Positions 1 to 8,492 of a DNA stretch of 64,000 nt are shown in pieces. The translations under genes and the position numbers were made by a program. Origin of the DNA: PALSA-129 sp963842505. GTDB taxonomy: Bacteria; Acidobacteriota; Terriglobia; Bryobacterales; Bryobacteraceae. Numbering within the stretch: position 1 is the first letter of the stretch; each line of letters opens with the position of its first letter. Below the pieces are notes generated by a model. That model made no database searches. It was not told where the DNA came from and saw nothing but the letters and a program-made list of their open reading frames with translations. The stretch spans positions 1,302,001 through 1,366,000 of the forward strand of contig CAWJGZ010000004.1 of the NCBI GenBank assembly GCA_963842505.1, in the 5' to 3' direction.

Positions 1-68
1 GGGGCGCCGCGGCGGCTCATAGGGCAGGACTGTCCTAAGGACCATTCCCGGAGCCAAAGCGGTCCAAT

Positions 69-485
69 TCAAGAGCCACCGTCAGCCTTGGAGTCGGTGC
101 CGCCTCCGGGCGTCCTCGCTCGGTGGTGCCTCAGGAATAGAATCCCGGCCACGAGCGGCGGCCCGGCCAGAACTACGGTCGTGATCACGCGGCTGGGGAC
201 AGGCAGCCCCGGTGGCCCCCAGATCCCATAAGCCACTCCTGTCAAGAACCCGGCGGCTACAAGCAGAAGGCCTCCGCTCCACTCCCAGCGCCAAGGTATC
301 AGTCCCAGGATCACGAACAGCAGACCCACGCCAGCCCAACACGCCGCCACAAGCGCGGGCGTGCGCCACGACAACGACTCTGCAATGAAGACAAAAAGCC
401 AGAACACCGCCCACAGCATCGCAAGCACGCGAGCAATGAACACCATCCGCACCCTCACCGCGAGCCTCCCGCCCAGAGTATGCAC
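69..485 (-). CDS. Four-helix membrane protein of unknown function
   Basis: The 138-residue product has an arginine-rich N terminus, then about four hydrophobic segments (near residues 18-36, 42-64, 68-86 and 100-118) separated by short polar turns, and a hydrophilic glycine-rich tail. A start at the internal Met of the MVFIARVLAML segment, 13 codons in, is also possible. I do not recognise a function; small proteins with this helix pattern are common as uncharacterised inner-membrane proteins. It is divergent from the next gene, with about 190 bp between them. Nothing is seen in the 68 bases to its left. Confidence 0.6.
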   Translation of the reverse strand: MHTLGGRLAVRVRMVFIARVLAMLWAVFWLFVFIAESLSWRTPALVAACWAGVGLLFVILGLIPWRWEWSGGLLLVAAGFLTGVAYGIWGPPGLPVPSRVITTVVLAGPPLVAGILFLRHHRARTPGGGTDSKADGGS

Positions 486-597
486 TCTTAGCCCTTCAGG
501 AACAAGGGCGGCTGTTCGCTATAAAGCCCGATCGAACGGCGGGGCAAAAACAGACAATCGGCAATGTCGCTCTCAGTGATTTCAAGTCACTTTTGCC

Positions 598-626
598 TTG
601 ACTCTCGCGTCAGGCCAATGCAGAAT
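598..626 (+). promoter_or_regulatory. Possible sigma-70 promoter
   Basis: TTGACT (598-603) is followed after 17 bases by CAGAAT (621-626), a good -35 with a moderate -10. It lies about 50 bases before the ATG at 675, which has its own AAAGGA ribosome site at 662-667. The assignment rests on consensus match only. Confidence 0.35.
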
Positions 627-674
627 ATCACCACAGGATGTTCAAAACAGGACCCCGGTTGAAAGGATCCATAC

Positions 675-1430
675 ATGCCTACATCACCACCCAAAAGCAT
701 ACGGCGTCTGAAAACGCTTGACGCCGCGTCCGCTGCTAAAGTCAAGCTCGCTGCGTCCGCTGCCGACGCCGGTGCCGCGCCGGCCGGCCAGCACCCTGGA
801 GTCGAGCGATGGCCCGTAAAAACTGGAACCGACGCGGACGTGAATAAAGTCGGGCAGAACATTGTCAAGGGCGAAAATCTCGGCGAGGGCATCGTCCCAA
901 CCTCCGTGGAGGAGATGTTGACTCTGCCGCGTGCCTCGAATATGCCGCCGGTGAAGAAGTCTTTCCCGAAAAACTCGTTCTATCAGAACCGTCGAACTGC
1001 GCCTACTGAAACGACCATCTGGAAGCTCACAGCTACCGTTGTGGAGGCTAAGCTCGAACAGGACGGCGATTACCACCTGGTTCTGCGAGGAGTCAGCGGC
1101 AAGACGATGATCGGCGAGATTCCGAATCCTGACCCGGCTTACGTCAAGAATCCAGCATGGTTGGCGGAAATCAAGAACGCCCGCGATGCCATGAATCAGA
1201 AGCTCGGCGCCCCGCTCCTGGCGAAGGATTTCAAGCCCGAGGAAATGGCGCCTCCCACCAAGGAGCGTTCCAAAAGCGCGCCAGCGGAAAGTGAGGCTGC
1301 CGAGATGACACCCGTAAACGCACGCGCCACCCTCACCGGCGTCGGGTTCTTCGACAGTGACCACAGCCAGACGGGTGTCGCTCCAAGCGCGATCGAGATC
1401 CATCCAATTTTCAGTATCGAATTCCTCTGA
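675..1430 (+). CDS. Conserved hypothetical protein with GVAP-type C-terminal motif
   Basis: The product has 251 residues. An Ala/Lys-rich N-terminal third (about 1-60) looks disordered and has no clear signal peptide. The C-terminal half resembles a small family I know only as uncharacterised: a WKLTATVVEAKLEQDGDYH segment near residue 115, GKTMIGEIPNPDP near 140, and GVGFFDSDHSQTGVAPSAIE near 225. The start is supported by an AAAGGA ribosome site seven bases before the ATG. It is convergent with the Mut7-C gene, with 39 bases between stops. No function can be assigned. Confidence 0.7.
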   Translation: MPTSPPKSIRRLKTLDAASAAKVKLAASAADAGAAPAGQHPGVERWPVKTGTDADVNKVGQNIVKGENLGEGIVPTSVEEMLTLPRASNMPPVKKSFPKNSFYQNRRTAPTETTIWKLTATVVEAKLEQDGDYHLVLRGVSGKTMIGEIPNPDPAYVKNPAWLAEIKNARDAMNQKLGAPLLAKDFKPEEMAPPTKERSKSAPAESEAAEMTPVNARATLTGVGFFDSDHSQTGVAPSAIEIHPIFSIEFL

Positions 1431-1469
1431 TCAATTTCGCGGGCGCGCATTGGCTTCTGCGAATCGCTC

Positions 1470-2225
1470 TCAACTGGCCACAACCGGCGGATGGATGCTG
1501 GCATCGATCAATTGCCGCATGCGGCGGAAGTGTCCGCCCTTCCAGTAAGCGCGGCCGCAATCCGGGCAGCGCCGGAATTCATCATGTAGCACGACGACCT
1601 GGGCAGGCAGTTCATGGCGCACCTGGTCTTTGTCGGCCTGCGCCAGCAGCGTATTGCATCGCAGGCACCGCGAGAAGGGCTTTGCCAGGCGCCCCAAATC
1701 AAAACGCCTGACCACTTCCGCGAGTTGCTCCCGCGGTTGGGTTGCCCGGAGATAATATCCGTGCGTCACCGAGCCCCGTTTGAGGAGACCCACATCGCGG
1801 GTCAATAGAATCCGATGTTCCTTGCGCGAGACCTCCGCCAGGCACTCGTCGCTACATCGGTTCTGATACAGAGTGTCAAATCCCAACATCCGCAGATATG
1901 CGGCCAGGCGGCCGACATGCACATCGAGTACGAACCGTGCATCACGGAGCGGTTCCCGCCGCAATCGGGTCAGTCCCGCAATGTCGAGCGCCTCGAAAAC
2001 CGGGTAAACACTGATCCGGTCGCCGTCTTGAACCCGGCAGGTGAAATCTACCGATTGTCCGTTGGCCAGGATGAGATCGACCTCCGTGTGAGGCACGCCA
2101 AATGACTCGATGCGGTCCTTGACGGTCGCGGCATCTAGGAAGCTATATGCGAACTCTGTGAAACGGCGCTCCGGCGCTAGAAAGTCGTTAAGTTCTGCAT
2201 AGAAGCGGAAGTTCGCAACAGCCAT
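1470..2225 (-). CDS. Mut7-C RNase-domain protein with N-terminal ubiquitin-like fold
   Basis: The 251-residue protein has the usual two-part architecture of this family. Residues 1-85 resemble the Mut7-C ubiquitin-like domain (MoaD/ThiS-like), ending in DGDRISVYPVFEALDI. The rest is the Mut7-C RNase domain, a PIN-like fold: FVLDVHVGRLAAYLRMLGFD near residue 97, ILLTRDVGLLKR near 137, and a zinc ribbon made by CLRCNTLL and CPDCGRAYWKGGHFRRM near the C terminus. The family is predicted to act on RNA in the cytoplasm; its substrate in bacteria is unknown. It is divergent from the YbhB-like gene downstream of its start. Start confidence is good because the N-terminal domain begins at once. Confidence 0.85.
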   Translation of the reverse strand: MAVANFRFYAELNDFLAPERRFTEFAYSFLDAATVKDRIESFGVPHTEVDLILANGQSVDFTCRVQDGDRISVYPVFEALDIAGLTRLRREPLRDARFVLDVHVGRLAAYLRMLGFDTLYQNRCSDECLAEVSRKEHRILLTRDVGLLKRGSVTHGYYLRATQPREQLAEVVRRFDLGRLAKPFSRCLRCNTLLAQADKDQVRHELPAQVVVLHDEFRRCPDCGRAYWKGGHFRRMRQLIDASIHPPVVAS

Positions 2226-2344
2226 GACATCGGCCCGAGCCCGATTGGGCAGACCGGCAAGTACCGAGTGTACACCCGGCGGCTTTCGCTCCGGCCGCGG
2301 AATCTCAATTGACCGGCGCGATAATATGGCGGAGGGCTCCTGTT

Positions 2345-2800
2345 ATGTCTCTTCACCTATTCTCCGATTCATTTGCGGAAGGCGGATGGATTCCGGACTT
2401 GCACTCGTGCCAGGGCGCCGACCTCTCACCGTCGCTGGAATGGAGCGGTGAGCCGGAGAGCGTGCGCAGTTTCGCGCTCCTGGTCGAAGATCCGGATGCG
2501 CCTTCCGGCACGTTCTGCCACTGGCTCGTGTATGATATCCCACCCATCGTGCACAACTTGGCGCAGGGCCTCAAACCCGGCTCCGTGGGAGTGAGCGGCG
2601 CCAACGACTTCGGTCGCGCCGGTTATGGCGGCCCGTGCCCGCCCAAGGGATCGGCCCACCGGTACTATTTCCGGCTGTTTGCGCTCGACACAAACACGCT
2701 CGGTCTGCGCCCGGGAATACGACGGGGAGCACTGCTGCAGGCCATGAAGGGGCACATCCTGGCGGAAGCGCAGTGCATGGGCCGATTTCAGCGGCGCTAG
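2345..2800 (+). CDS. YbhB/YbcL family Raf-kinase-inhibitor-like protein
   Basis: This 151-residue protein belongs to the phosphatidylethanolamine-binding protein superfamily. Diagnostic stretches are SLEWSGEP, FALLVEDPDAPSGTFCHWLVYDIP-type sequence around residues 45-70, GRAGYGGPCPPKGSAHRYYF near 98-117, and the ligand-pocket residues DPDAP and GPCPP. The ATG at 2345 is chosen over an in-frame ATG 36 bases upstream because GGAGG at 2331-2335 sits nine bases before it. Bacterial members are small soluble proteins with no settled function. It is apparently a single gene. Confidence 0.88.
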   Translation: MSLHLFSDSFAEGGWIPDLHSCQGADLSPSLEWSGEPESVRSFALLVEDPDAPSGTFCHWLVYDIPPIVHNLAQGLKPGSVGVSGANDFGRAGYGGPCPPKGSAHRYYFRLFALDTNTLGLRPGIRRGALLQAMKGHILAEAQCMGRFQRR

Positions 2801-2912
2801 GACTCACCTGGTATCCCAACCGCCGGAAAAACCAGGCGGCCCGCTCCATTGCGCCCTAAGCCAATGTCGTGTTGTGTGGCGTCATGGTGTATGCTCAACC
2901 TGAGGTCATGCC

Positions 2913-3497
2913 ATGTTGTTCCGGAGATCATTCTGGTGCGCGGGCCTGGTGGCCGCTGTCCTTTTCGCCGCGGTCGGGACGGCCCAGCAAAACCAACCAC
3001 GGCGCCCCCCTGACGTGCCCTTCGTTCCCACTACCGATGAAGCCGTGCAAGCCATGTTGAAGCTGGCGGGCGTCAAAAAGACCGACGTGGTGTATGACCT
3101 GGGCTGCGGCGATGGACGCATTGTGATTGCGGCCGCCAGGGATTTCGGGGCGCGTGGCGTCGGTATCGACATCGATCCGCAACGCATCGCCGAGGCAAAA
3201 GAGAATGCCAGGAAAGCCGGCGTCGAGAAGCTGGTGCGATTCGAAGAGAACGACCTGTTCGAGGCCGATATCCACGAGGCCACGGTGGTGACCTTGTTCC
3301 TGCTATCGAGCGTCAACCTCAAGCTTCGTCCCAAACTGCTGAAGGATTTGAAACCGGGCACGCGCATCGTCTCCAACACGTTCGACATGGGCGATTGGGC
3401 ACCCGAGATAGAACTTACCGTCGGCGATCCGGAACAGGGACCATCCCTAAGTCACAGGTTGTTCTTGTGGACGGTTCCGCCCCGCCCCAAGAATTGA
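2913..3497 (+). CDS. Exported class I SAM-dependent methyltransferase
   Basis: The 194-residue protein starts with a signal peptide (RR followed by a hydrophobic run to about residue 24, then a TAQQ-type cleavage region), and then a compact Rossmann-type methyltransferase. SAM motif I is VVYDLGCGDGRIVIAA at about 59-74, the acidic loop GVGIDIDPQRIAEA follows, and the C-terminal half carries LRPKLLKDLKPGTRIVSNTF. The layout resembles the small methyltransferases related to the ATP synthase c-subunit lysine methylases, but the substrate is unknown. Export of a SAM-dependent enzyme is odd because SAM is cytoplasmic; the N terminus may instead act as a membrane anchor. It is followed by a small membrane protein in the same direction. 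Confidence 0.8.
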   Translation: MLFRRSFWCAGLVAAVLFAAVGTAQQNQPRRPPDVPFVPTTDEAVQAMLKLAGVKKTDVVYDLGCGDGRIVIAAARDFGARGVGIDIDPQRIAEAKENARKAGVEKLVRFEENDLFEADIHEATVVTLFLLSSVNLKLRPKLLKDLKPGTRIVSNTFDMGDWAPEIELTVGDPEQGPSLSHRLFLWTVPPRPKN

Positions 3498-3583
3498 ATA
3501 TCTCCTCTCACGAAGCGTTCTTGTGGACCTTGGTGTATAATTCCGTACCGAAGGAGCCAGGCATTCCTTCGAGGGAGGTAAGC

Positions 3584-4045
3584 ATGAGAATCAACTGGAC
3601 CCGCGTGATTTTGGGCGGGCTCCTCGCCGGGCTTATCATCAACGTCTGCGATTACATCGTCAACGACCTCATGCTGGGCAGCATGTGGTCTGCCGCCATG
3701 AAAGCCCTGAACAAGTCTCCGGATATGGGAATCGGTCCCATCGCGGCCTTCTGGCTGGGTGGCTTCCTAATTGGCATTTACGCGCTATGGCTGTACGCCA
3801 CCGTCCGGCCGCACTTTGGCCCGGGCCCCAAGACTGCCGTGATCGCCGGCATTGTGGTCTGGATACCGGCTTCCCTGTTGTCCATGATTGCTCCGGCAGC
3901 CATGCATTTATTCCGCTACCGTCTGATCGCCATCGGCGTAGTGCTCGGGCTTGTAGAGCTTGTGCTCGGGACCCTCGCCGGCGCCTGGCTTTACAAGGAA
4001 CCGGAGGTTTCCGGCGCCGCCTCCCCTGCCGCGGCCGGCCGCTAG
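3584..4045 (+). CDS. Small four-helix membrane protein, function unknown
   Basis: The 153-residue product has four hydrophobic segments: about residues 7-28, 52-75, 85-108 and 118-140. The start at 3584 is fixed by GGGAGG at 3573-3578, five bases upstream; a longer reading frame from 3395 would overlap the methyltransferase and has no ribosome site. The sequence resembles uncharacterised acidobacterial membrane proteins with an N-terminal RVILGGLLAGLIIN helix. No catalytic motif is visible. It lies 86 bases after the methyltransferase and may share its transcript. Confidence 0.65.
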   Translation: MRINWTRVILGGLLAGLIINVCDYIVNDLMLGSMWSAAMKALNKSPDMGIGPIAAFWLGGFLIGIYALWLYATVRPHFGPGPKTAVIAGIVVWIPASLLSMIAPAAMHLFRYRLIAIGVVLGLVELVLGTLAGAWLYKEPEVSGAASPAAAGR

Positions 4046-4180
4046 CCGAACCGGTCGTCCTCCACTTCCGCCTCACGAACGAGATCTTTCGCGTTTGCAG
4101 GCCCGGGGTGAATCTCGCCCCGCGCTGGCTCTGACGGCCGGGCGAAAGGTCTATTTCACCGTGGCTGGCGCAAGTGGCTG

Positions 4181-6622
4181 CTAGCGGATATTCGCGCTGG
4201 GCGTGGTGCCCGCGCTCGCGTTCTTCACGTATTTGTCGAACCACGTGAGCTTCTCCCACAGCACGTGCTCGATGGTCTCTTTGCCGCGATAGCCGTGGGC
4301 CTCGAACGGCAGGAATACTAGCCGCGTAATGCCGCCGTTGCCGCGTACCGCTTCATACATGCGCTCGGATTGAATCGGGAAGGTGCCGCTGTTATCGTCC
4401 GCTTCGCCATGGATGAACAGAATCGGCGCCTTGATCTTGTCGGCGTACATAAAGGGCGACATTTTCAGGTATGTCTCGGGCGCCTGCCACAGTGTCCGGC
4501 GCTCGCTCTGGAAGCCGAACGGTGTCAGCGTGCGGTTGGGCGCGCCGCTCTCGGCGATGCCTGCCCGGAAGAAATCGCAGTGTGCCAGCAGCGTGTCCGT
4601 CATGAACGCGCCGTAGCTGTGGCCGCCCACACCGATGCGCGCGCGGTCGGTCACTCCCATCTCGACCGCCTTATCGATGGCCGCCTTCGCGTCCATCACC
4701 ACCTGGTCGACGAAGCCGTCGTTCACGGTGTCGGGGTCGCTGCCCACAATCGGCATCGCCGTGTTGGCCAGAACCGCGTAGCCCTCCAGCGCGAAGAACA
4801 GTTCCGAGTATCCGCGCATTTCGGTGAAGCGTTTGGTCGAGCCGCTCACCTGGCTTGCGGTGTCGGCGTCGTTGTATTCGTAGGGGTATGCCCAGATCAC
4901 CGTCGGCAGCCGCGTGCCCTGTTGGTAGTTCGCCGGCAGGTACAGCGTGAACGAGAGTTCCACGCCGTCGGCCCGTTTGTATTTGACCAGCTCCTTATGG
5001 ATGCCGCGAATAGAAGGCTGCGGATCCGGGAAATGCGTCACCGCCACCGGCGAGCCCTTGGGCGTGCGCACAAAATAGTTCGGCGGCTCGGTGGGGCTCT
5101 CGCGGCGCGTCAGAAACTTGCCGGCGTGGTCGTCGAGCAGCGCCACCACGGTTTCGTAATGGTCGTCGTCGCATTGAAACAGCGTTTCGGCTTTCTGGGT
5201 CGCCAGGTTGAACCGGTTCAGGAACGGATGGTCGCCGGTGGGCGAAGAACCTGGACCGGTCAGAAAAATATTGCCGCCGTCTTGCAGGATGGCCGATTCG
5301 CCGTTCGGCAAAGTCTTGCCAAGCGGCGTGCCGGGGTCGTGGTAGCGGTCCTGGTTGTTACGGCTCCAGATCAGCTTGGCGGCTTGCTCGGGCTTGTCCA
5401 TATCAATTTCGAAAGTGCGCACGCGCCGCGTCCGGCGCTCCGAGTCCGATACCAGGGCGAAGCCGCCCTGGGCGCCCATCTGGATCCCGCTGAAGCGCTG
5501 TTCGGTCTTGAAAATTTCGCGCGGCTCGCCGGTGAACGGCGCCTTCAGCGACAGGATGTGGTCGCGGAAGGGCGCACTGTTCCGCAAGTCGCCGCCGTCC
5601 AGCGCTTCTACCCAAATCAGCGTGGCCGGTTCGCTCGGCCGCCACATCACGTTTCGCGGGCCGGTCATTACTCCGTTCAGTGGCACCTTGTCTTCCAGAG
5701 GAATGCTCGCCACTTTGTGCAGTACCTTGCCGGTCAGATCCCAGACTTCGATCTCCCGCGGGAACGAGCCCGCCGCGTGCAGATACGAAAACGGCTTGTG
5801 AATCGTCGTCACCAGCAGGTTCTTGCCATTCGGTGAGACCCGCGCCGAAGCGATAATCCCTGCCTTACCCAACGGCGTCAGCTTGCCGCTATCTGGATCC
5901 ACCATCGTAAGCTGCGACGTGGCGTAGAAAACAAACAGATCCTCGTCGTGCGGGCTGGTCAGCATGTCTTCGAGCGTCGGAGCCGGTGCGCCGCCGCCCA
6001 AGCTTTCCTGCGCGTGCGGCCCGGTCGGTAACGGTTCGCGCGGCGCCGCCCCGCGGTTGGGCTTGACGATTTCCACCAGCAGGGTCTTGTTGTCCGGCAT
6101 CCACTGCATGTCGCTCGACCCGCCGCCTCGGCCTCCGCCTCCCATCACGCCGTTCATGCGCACGCCTTCCACCTTGTGCGTTTTCCCCGTCGTGTCGCCG
6201 ATCCACAGCTCGATCCCCGCCGCGGTAGTGTTGGCGAACGAGAAGTGCTTGCCGTCGCTCGACCACCGCGCGCCGCCGATCTTCGGATTGGGCGGCAGCG
6301 CCACCGCGATCTCCGTGCCCTCCGGAATCTTTCGCAGTTTCAGCGAACTTGCGAAGGTGGTGTTGTGCAGCCCGTTGGTCTTCGGGTTGATGCGCATACC
6401 CGCGATGCGCAGCATCGGTTCGGCCAGTTCCGCAATCGGCGGATAGGGCACCGGCTGAGCTTCCAGCGCGAAATCGCGCGTGGGGCTGAGTGTCACCGTG
6501 GGCGTCGTTGGCGCGTTGAGCACGTCAAGTACGGCCTTGGGCGGTTTCTGGTAAATCTCCGCGCTGAACAGCGCCAGAGCCGACAGCCCAAGCAGGGCGA
6601 GGATCTTGTAAATCGGTTTCAT
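4181..6622 (-). CDS. Exported S9 family (prolyl-oligopeptidase-type) serine peptidase
   Basis: This 813-residue enzyme starts with a signal peptide (MKPIYKILALLGLSALALFS). A long WD/PD40-like propeller region follows, to about residue 540, with a glycine-rich loop near 165-180. The C-terminal alpha/beta-hydrolase domain has the nucleophile elbow GGHSYGAFM (Ser 669), the acid in HGEADDN (Asp 742 or 743) and the histidine in EAHGYRG (His 776). This order and spacing match S9 peptidases that trim peptides in the periplasm. The reading frame continues upstream to 7201, but that part lies antisense to nadB and over a repeat; the signal peptide fixes the start at 6622. It is divergent from nadB. 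Confidence 0.9.
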   Translation of the reverse strand: MKPIYKILALLGLSALALFSAEIYQKPPKAVLDVLNAPTTPTVTLSPTRDFALEAQPVPYPPIAELAEPMLRIAGMRINPKTNGLHNTTFASSLKLRKIPEGTEIAVALPPNPKIGGARWSSDGKHFSFANTTAAGIELWIGDTTGKTHKVEGVRMNGVMGGGGRGGGSSDMQWMPDNKTLLVEIVKPNRGAAPREPLPTGPHAQESLGGGAPAPTLEDMLTSPHDEDLFVFYATSQLTMVDPDSGKLTPLGKAGIIASARVSPNGKNLLVTTIHKPFSYLHAAGSFPREIEVWDLTGKVLHKVASIPLEDKVPLNGVMTGPRNVMWRPSEPATLIWVEALDGGDLRNSAPFRDHILSLKAPFTGEPREIFKTEQRFSGIQMGAQGGFALVSDSERRTRRVRTFEIDMDKPEQAAKLIWSRNNQDRYHDPGTPLGKTLPNGESAILQDGGNIFLTGPGSSPTGDHPFLNRFNLATQKAETLFQCDDDHYETVVALLDDHAGKFLTRRESPTEPPNYFVRTPKGSPVAVTHFPDPQPSIRGIHKELVKYKRADGVELSFTLYLPANYQQGTRLPTVIWAYPYEYNDADTASQVSGSTKRFTEMRGYSELFFALEGYAVLANTAMPIVGSDPDTVNDGFVDQVVMDAKAAIDKAVEMGVTDRARIGVGGHSYGAFMTDTLLAHCDFFRAGIAESGAPNRTLTPFGFQSERRTLWQAPETYLKMSPFMYADKIKAPILFIHGEADDNSGTFPIQSERMYEAVRGNGGITRLVFLPFEAHGYRGKETIEHVLWEKLTWFDKYVKNASAGTTPSANIR

Positions 6623-6707
6623 AAAGGACACCAGAATCTTATACCATATCGCTCGCCGATTGGCTGTCGCGCTGGACGGGCCACGCCCGGGGGTGCGCGC
6701 CCCCCGC

Positions 6708-6817
6708 CACAGAACCGCGAGGGTTACCGAGCGGCCAGCTCCAGCCCGCGTGGCGGCCGCTCGCTCACGCTCACGGTTCTGTACTGAAATCGCGGTGTCA
6801 TCCAACCTTATGTCGCA
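6708..6817 (+). repeat. Dispersed palindromic repeat, copy 1
   Basis: An imperfect palindrome of about 73 bases (6710-6782) begins ACAGAACCG and ends CGGTTCTGT. Its core reads GAGCGGCC, then a spacer, then GGCCGCTCG. A conserved tail, GAAATCGCGGTGTCATCCA, follows to about 6817. Related copies lie at 30646-30710 and 55083-55229, all in the same orientation and all intergenic. It occupies the gap between the divergent peptidase and nadB genes. Confidence 0.75.
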
Positions 6818-6872
6818 CGCCCCCCGGCCGGATCCGACTGAATTTACTGCCGCCGGCTTGCTATCATCGCAA

Positions 6873-8405
6873 ATGCGAATGAATCCGGATTTTCTGGTCA
6901 TTGGAGCCGGTGTTGCCGGATTGCGCGCGGCCATCGAGTTAGCTGAGGTGGGCCAGGTACTGGTAGTCGCCAAAGGCAACCTGTCCGAATCTTCCTCGGA
7001 ATACGCACAAGGTGGCATCGCCGTCGCCCTGAACGACGACGATGAAGTCGACCTGCACGAGAAGGACACACTGTTTGCCGGCGATGGCCTCTGCGACCGC
7101 GTTGCTGTCCACACGCTAGTCGAAGAAGGCCCCGCCGCAATACGGCAGTTGATCGGCTGGGGCGCCGAATTCGATCGGGTCGGCGGCGCGCTGGCTTTCA
7201 CGCGCGAAGGTGCTCACTCGCGCAACCGTATCCTTCACGCGCACGGCGATTCCACCGGACACGAAATCGCGCACACGCTTTACCGGAAGGCCGCTTCTCT
7301 TCCTAACATCGCCTTTCGCGGCTATGCCGCCACCATCGACCTGCTGGTAAGCGACGCCAGCGTTTCAGGCGCATTGCTCTATCCGGCGGGAGCCGCGGAA
7401 CCCGAAGCGGTCGCCGCGCACTCCGTCCTGCTCGCCACCGGCGGCCTCGGCTGCGTCTTCAGCAACACCACCAACCCGGATGTGGCTACCGGCGACGGCG
7501 TTGCCATGGCCTATCGCGCCGGCGCCGTGATCGCGGATATCGAATTCGTGCAGTTCCACCCCACCGCCCTTTACCTGGAAGGTGCGCCGCGATTCCTGCT
7601 CTCCGAGGCCCTGCGCGGCGAAGGCGCCCAACTGCGCAACACCGCCGGCCAGCGGTTCATGCCGCGCTATCACCCTATGGCTGAGCTTGCGCCACGCGAC
7701 GTCGTGGCGCGTGCCATTGCCGCCGAGATGAGCCGTACCGGCGCCTCGCACGTGCTGCTGGACCTGACGCATCGCGGCCCGGAGTTCATTCGCGCGCGCT
7801 TTCCGCGGATCTACGAAACCTGCGCCCATTACGGAGTCGACATCGGCGCCCAGCCCGCGCCGGTGGCGCCGGCCGCGCACTATGCCATGGGCGGTGTGCG
7901 AACGGACCTGGACGGGCGGACCAGCCTCCCGGGCCTGTTTGCCGCCGGCGAAGCAGCCTGCACGGGGGTCCACGGCGCCAATCGGCTGGCCAGCAATTCG
8001 CTACTGGAAGGCATTGTCTTCGGCGCGCGCGCCGGCCATGCCATGCGCGAGACGATCGCGCGCCCCGTGTCCGCCCGCGGACGTTGCGATTTCGTGGCGC
8101 CGCCCGGCGCCGCCGAAGAAGAAATCCGCCGCCTTGCCTGGGATCGCTGTGGAATTGTGCGTTCCGCCGCGGGCCTCACCGCCGCGCTCCAATGGCTCGA
8201 AAGCCGCGCCGCCAAGCCGGGCCGCTTGTCGCCCGCGGATTGCAAAACGCGCAACATCCACCAGGTGCTTACGCTGATCGCGCAGTGTGCGCTGGCTCGT
8301 GAAGAGAGCCGCGGCGCCCATTACCGCACGGACTACCCCGGAAAGCGCCCGGAATTTGCGAAGCACTCCGAAATCCGCAAGGGTCGTCCCGTGGAGTTTC
8401 GCTAA
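6873..8405 (+). CDS. nadB: L-aspartate oxidase
   Basis: This 510-residue FAD enzyme oxidises L-aspartate to iminoaspartate, the first step of de novo NAD synthesis. The dinucleotide-binding motif VIGAGVAGLRAA sits at residues 8-19. SSEYAQGGIAVAL, the HSRNRILHAHGDSTGHE segment, FVQFHPTALY and HYAMGGVRTD are all family landmarks, and FAAGEAACTGVHGANRLASN is the usual C-terminal FAD signature. The start is placed at 6873 because the FAD motif should be near the N terminus; an in-frame ATG at 6810 adds 21 residues but lies in the dispersed repeat. No strong ribosome site is seen. nadA and nadC are not in the window. Confidence 0.93.
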   Translation: MRMNPDFLVIGAGVAGLRAAIELAEVGQVLVVAKGNLSESSSEYAQGGIAVALNDDDEVDLHEKDTLFAGDGLCDRVAVHTLVEEGPAAIRQLIGWGAEFDRVGGALAFTREGAHSRNRILHAHGDSTGHEIAHTLYRKAASLPNIAFRGYAATIDLLVSDASVSGALLYPAGAAEPEAVAAHSVLLATGGLGCVFSNTTNPDVATGDGVAMAYRAGAVIADIEFVQFHPTALYLEGAPRFLLSEALRGEGAQLRNTAGQRFMPRYHPMAELAPRDVVARAIAAEMSRTGASHVLLDLTHRGPEFIRARFPRIYETCAHYGVDIGAQPAPVAPAAHYAMGGVRTDLDGRTSLPGLFAAGEAACTGVHGANRLASNSLLEGIVFGARAGHAMRETIARPVSARGRCDFVAPPGAAEEEIRRLAWDRCGIVRSAAGLTAALQWLESRAAKPGRLSPADCKTRNIHQVLTLIAQCALAREESRGAHYRTDYPGKRPEFAKHSEIRKGRPVEFR

Positions 8406-8492
8406 CGAGGCGCCGCAACTTCGTCCGCTCAAGTCAGCCCTCCAAACCGGCGCTGTTGACTCGACACTCAAGGCGCGCTACGTTTCTAACGC

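Noticed and set aside
4370..5836. 488-codon open frame on the plus strand
   Set aside because: It is antisense to the S9 peptidase catalytic domain; there is no start signal and no recognisable domain.
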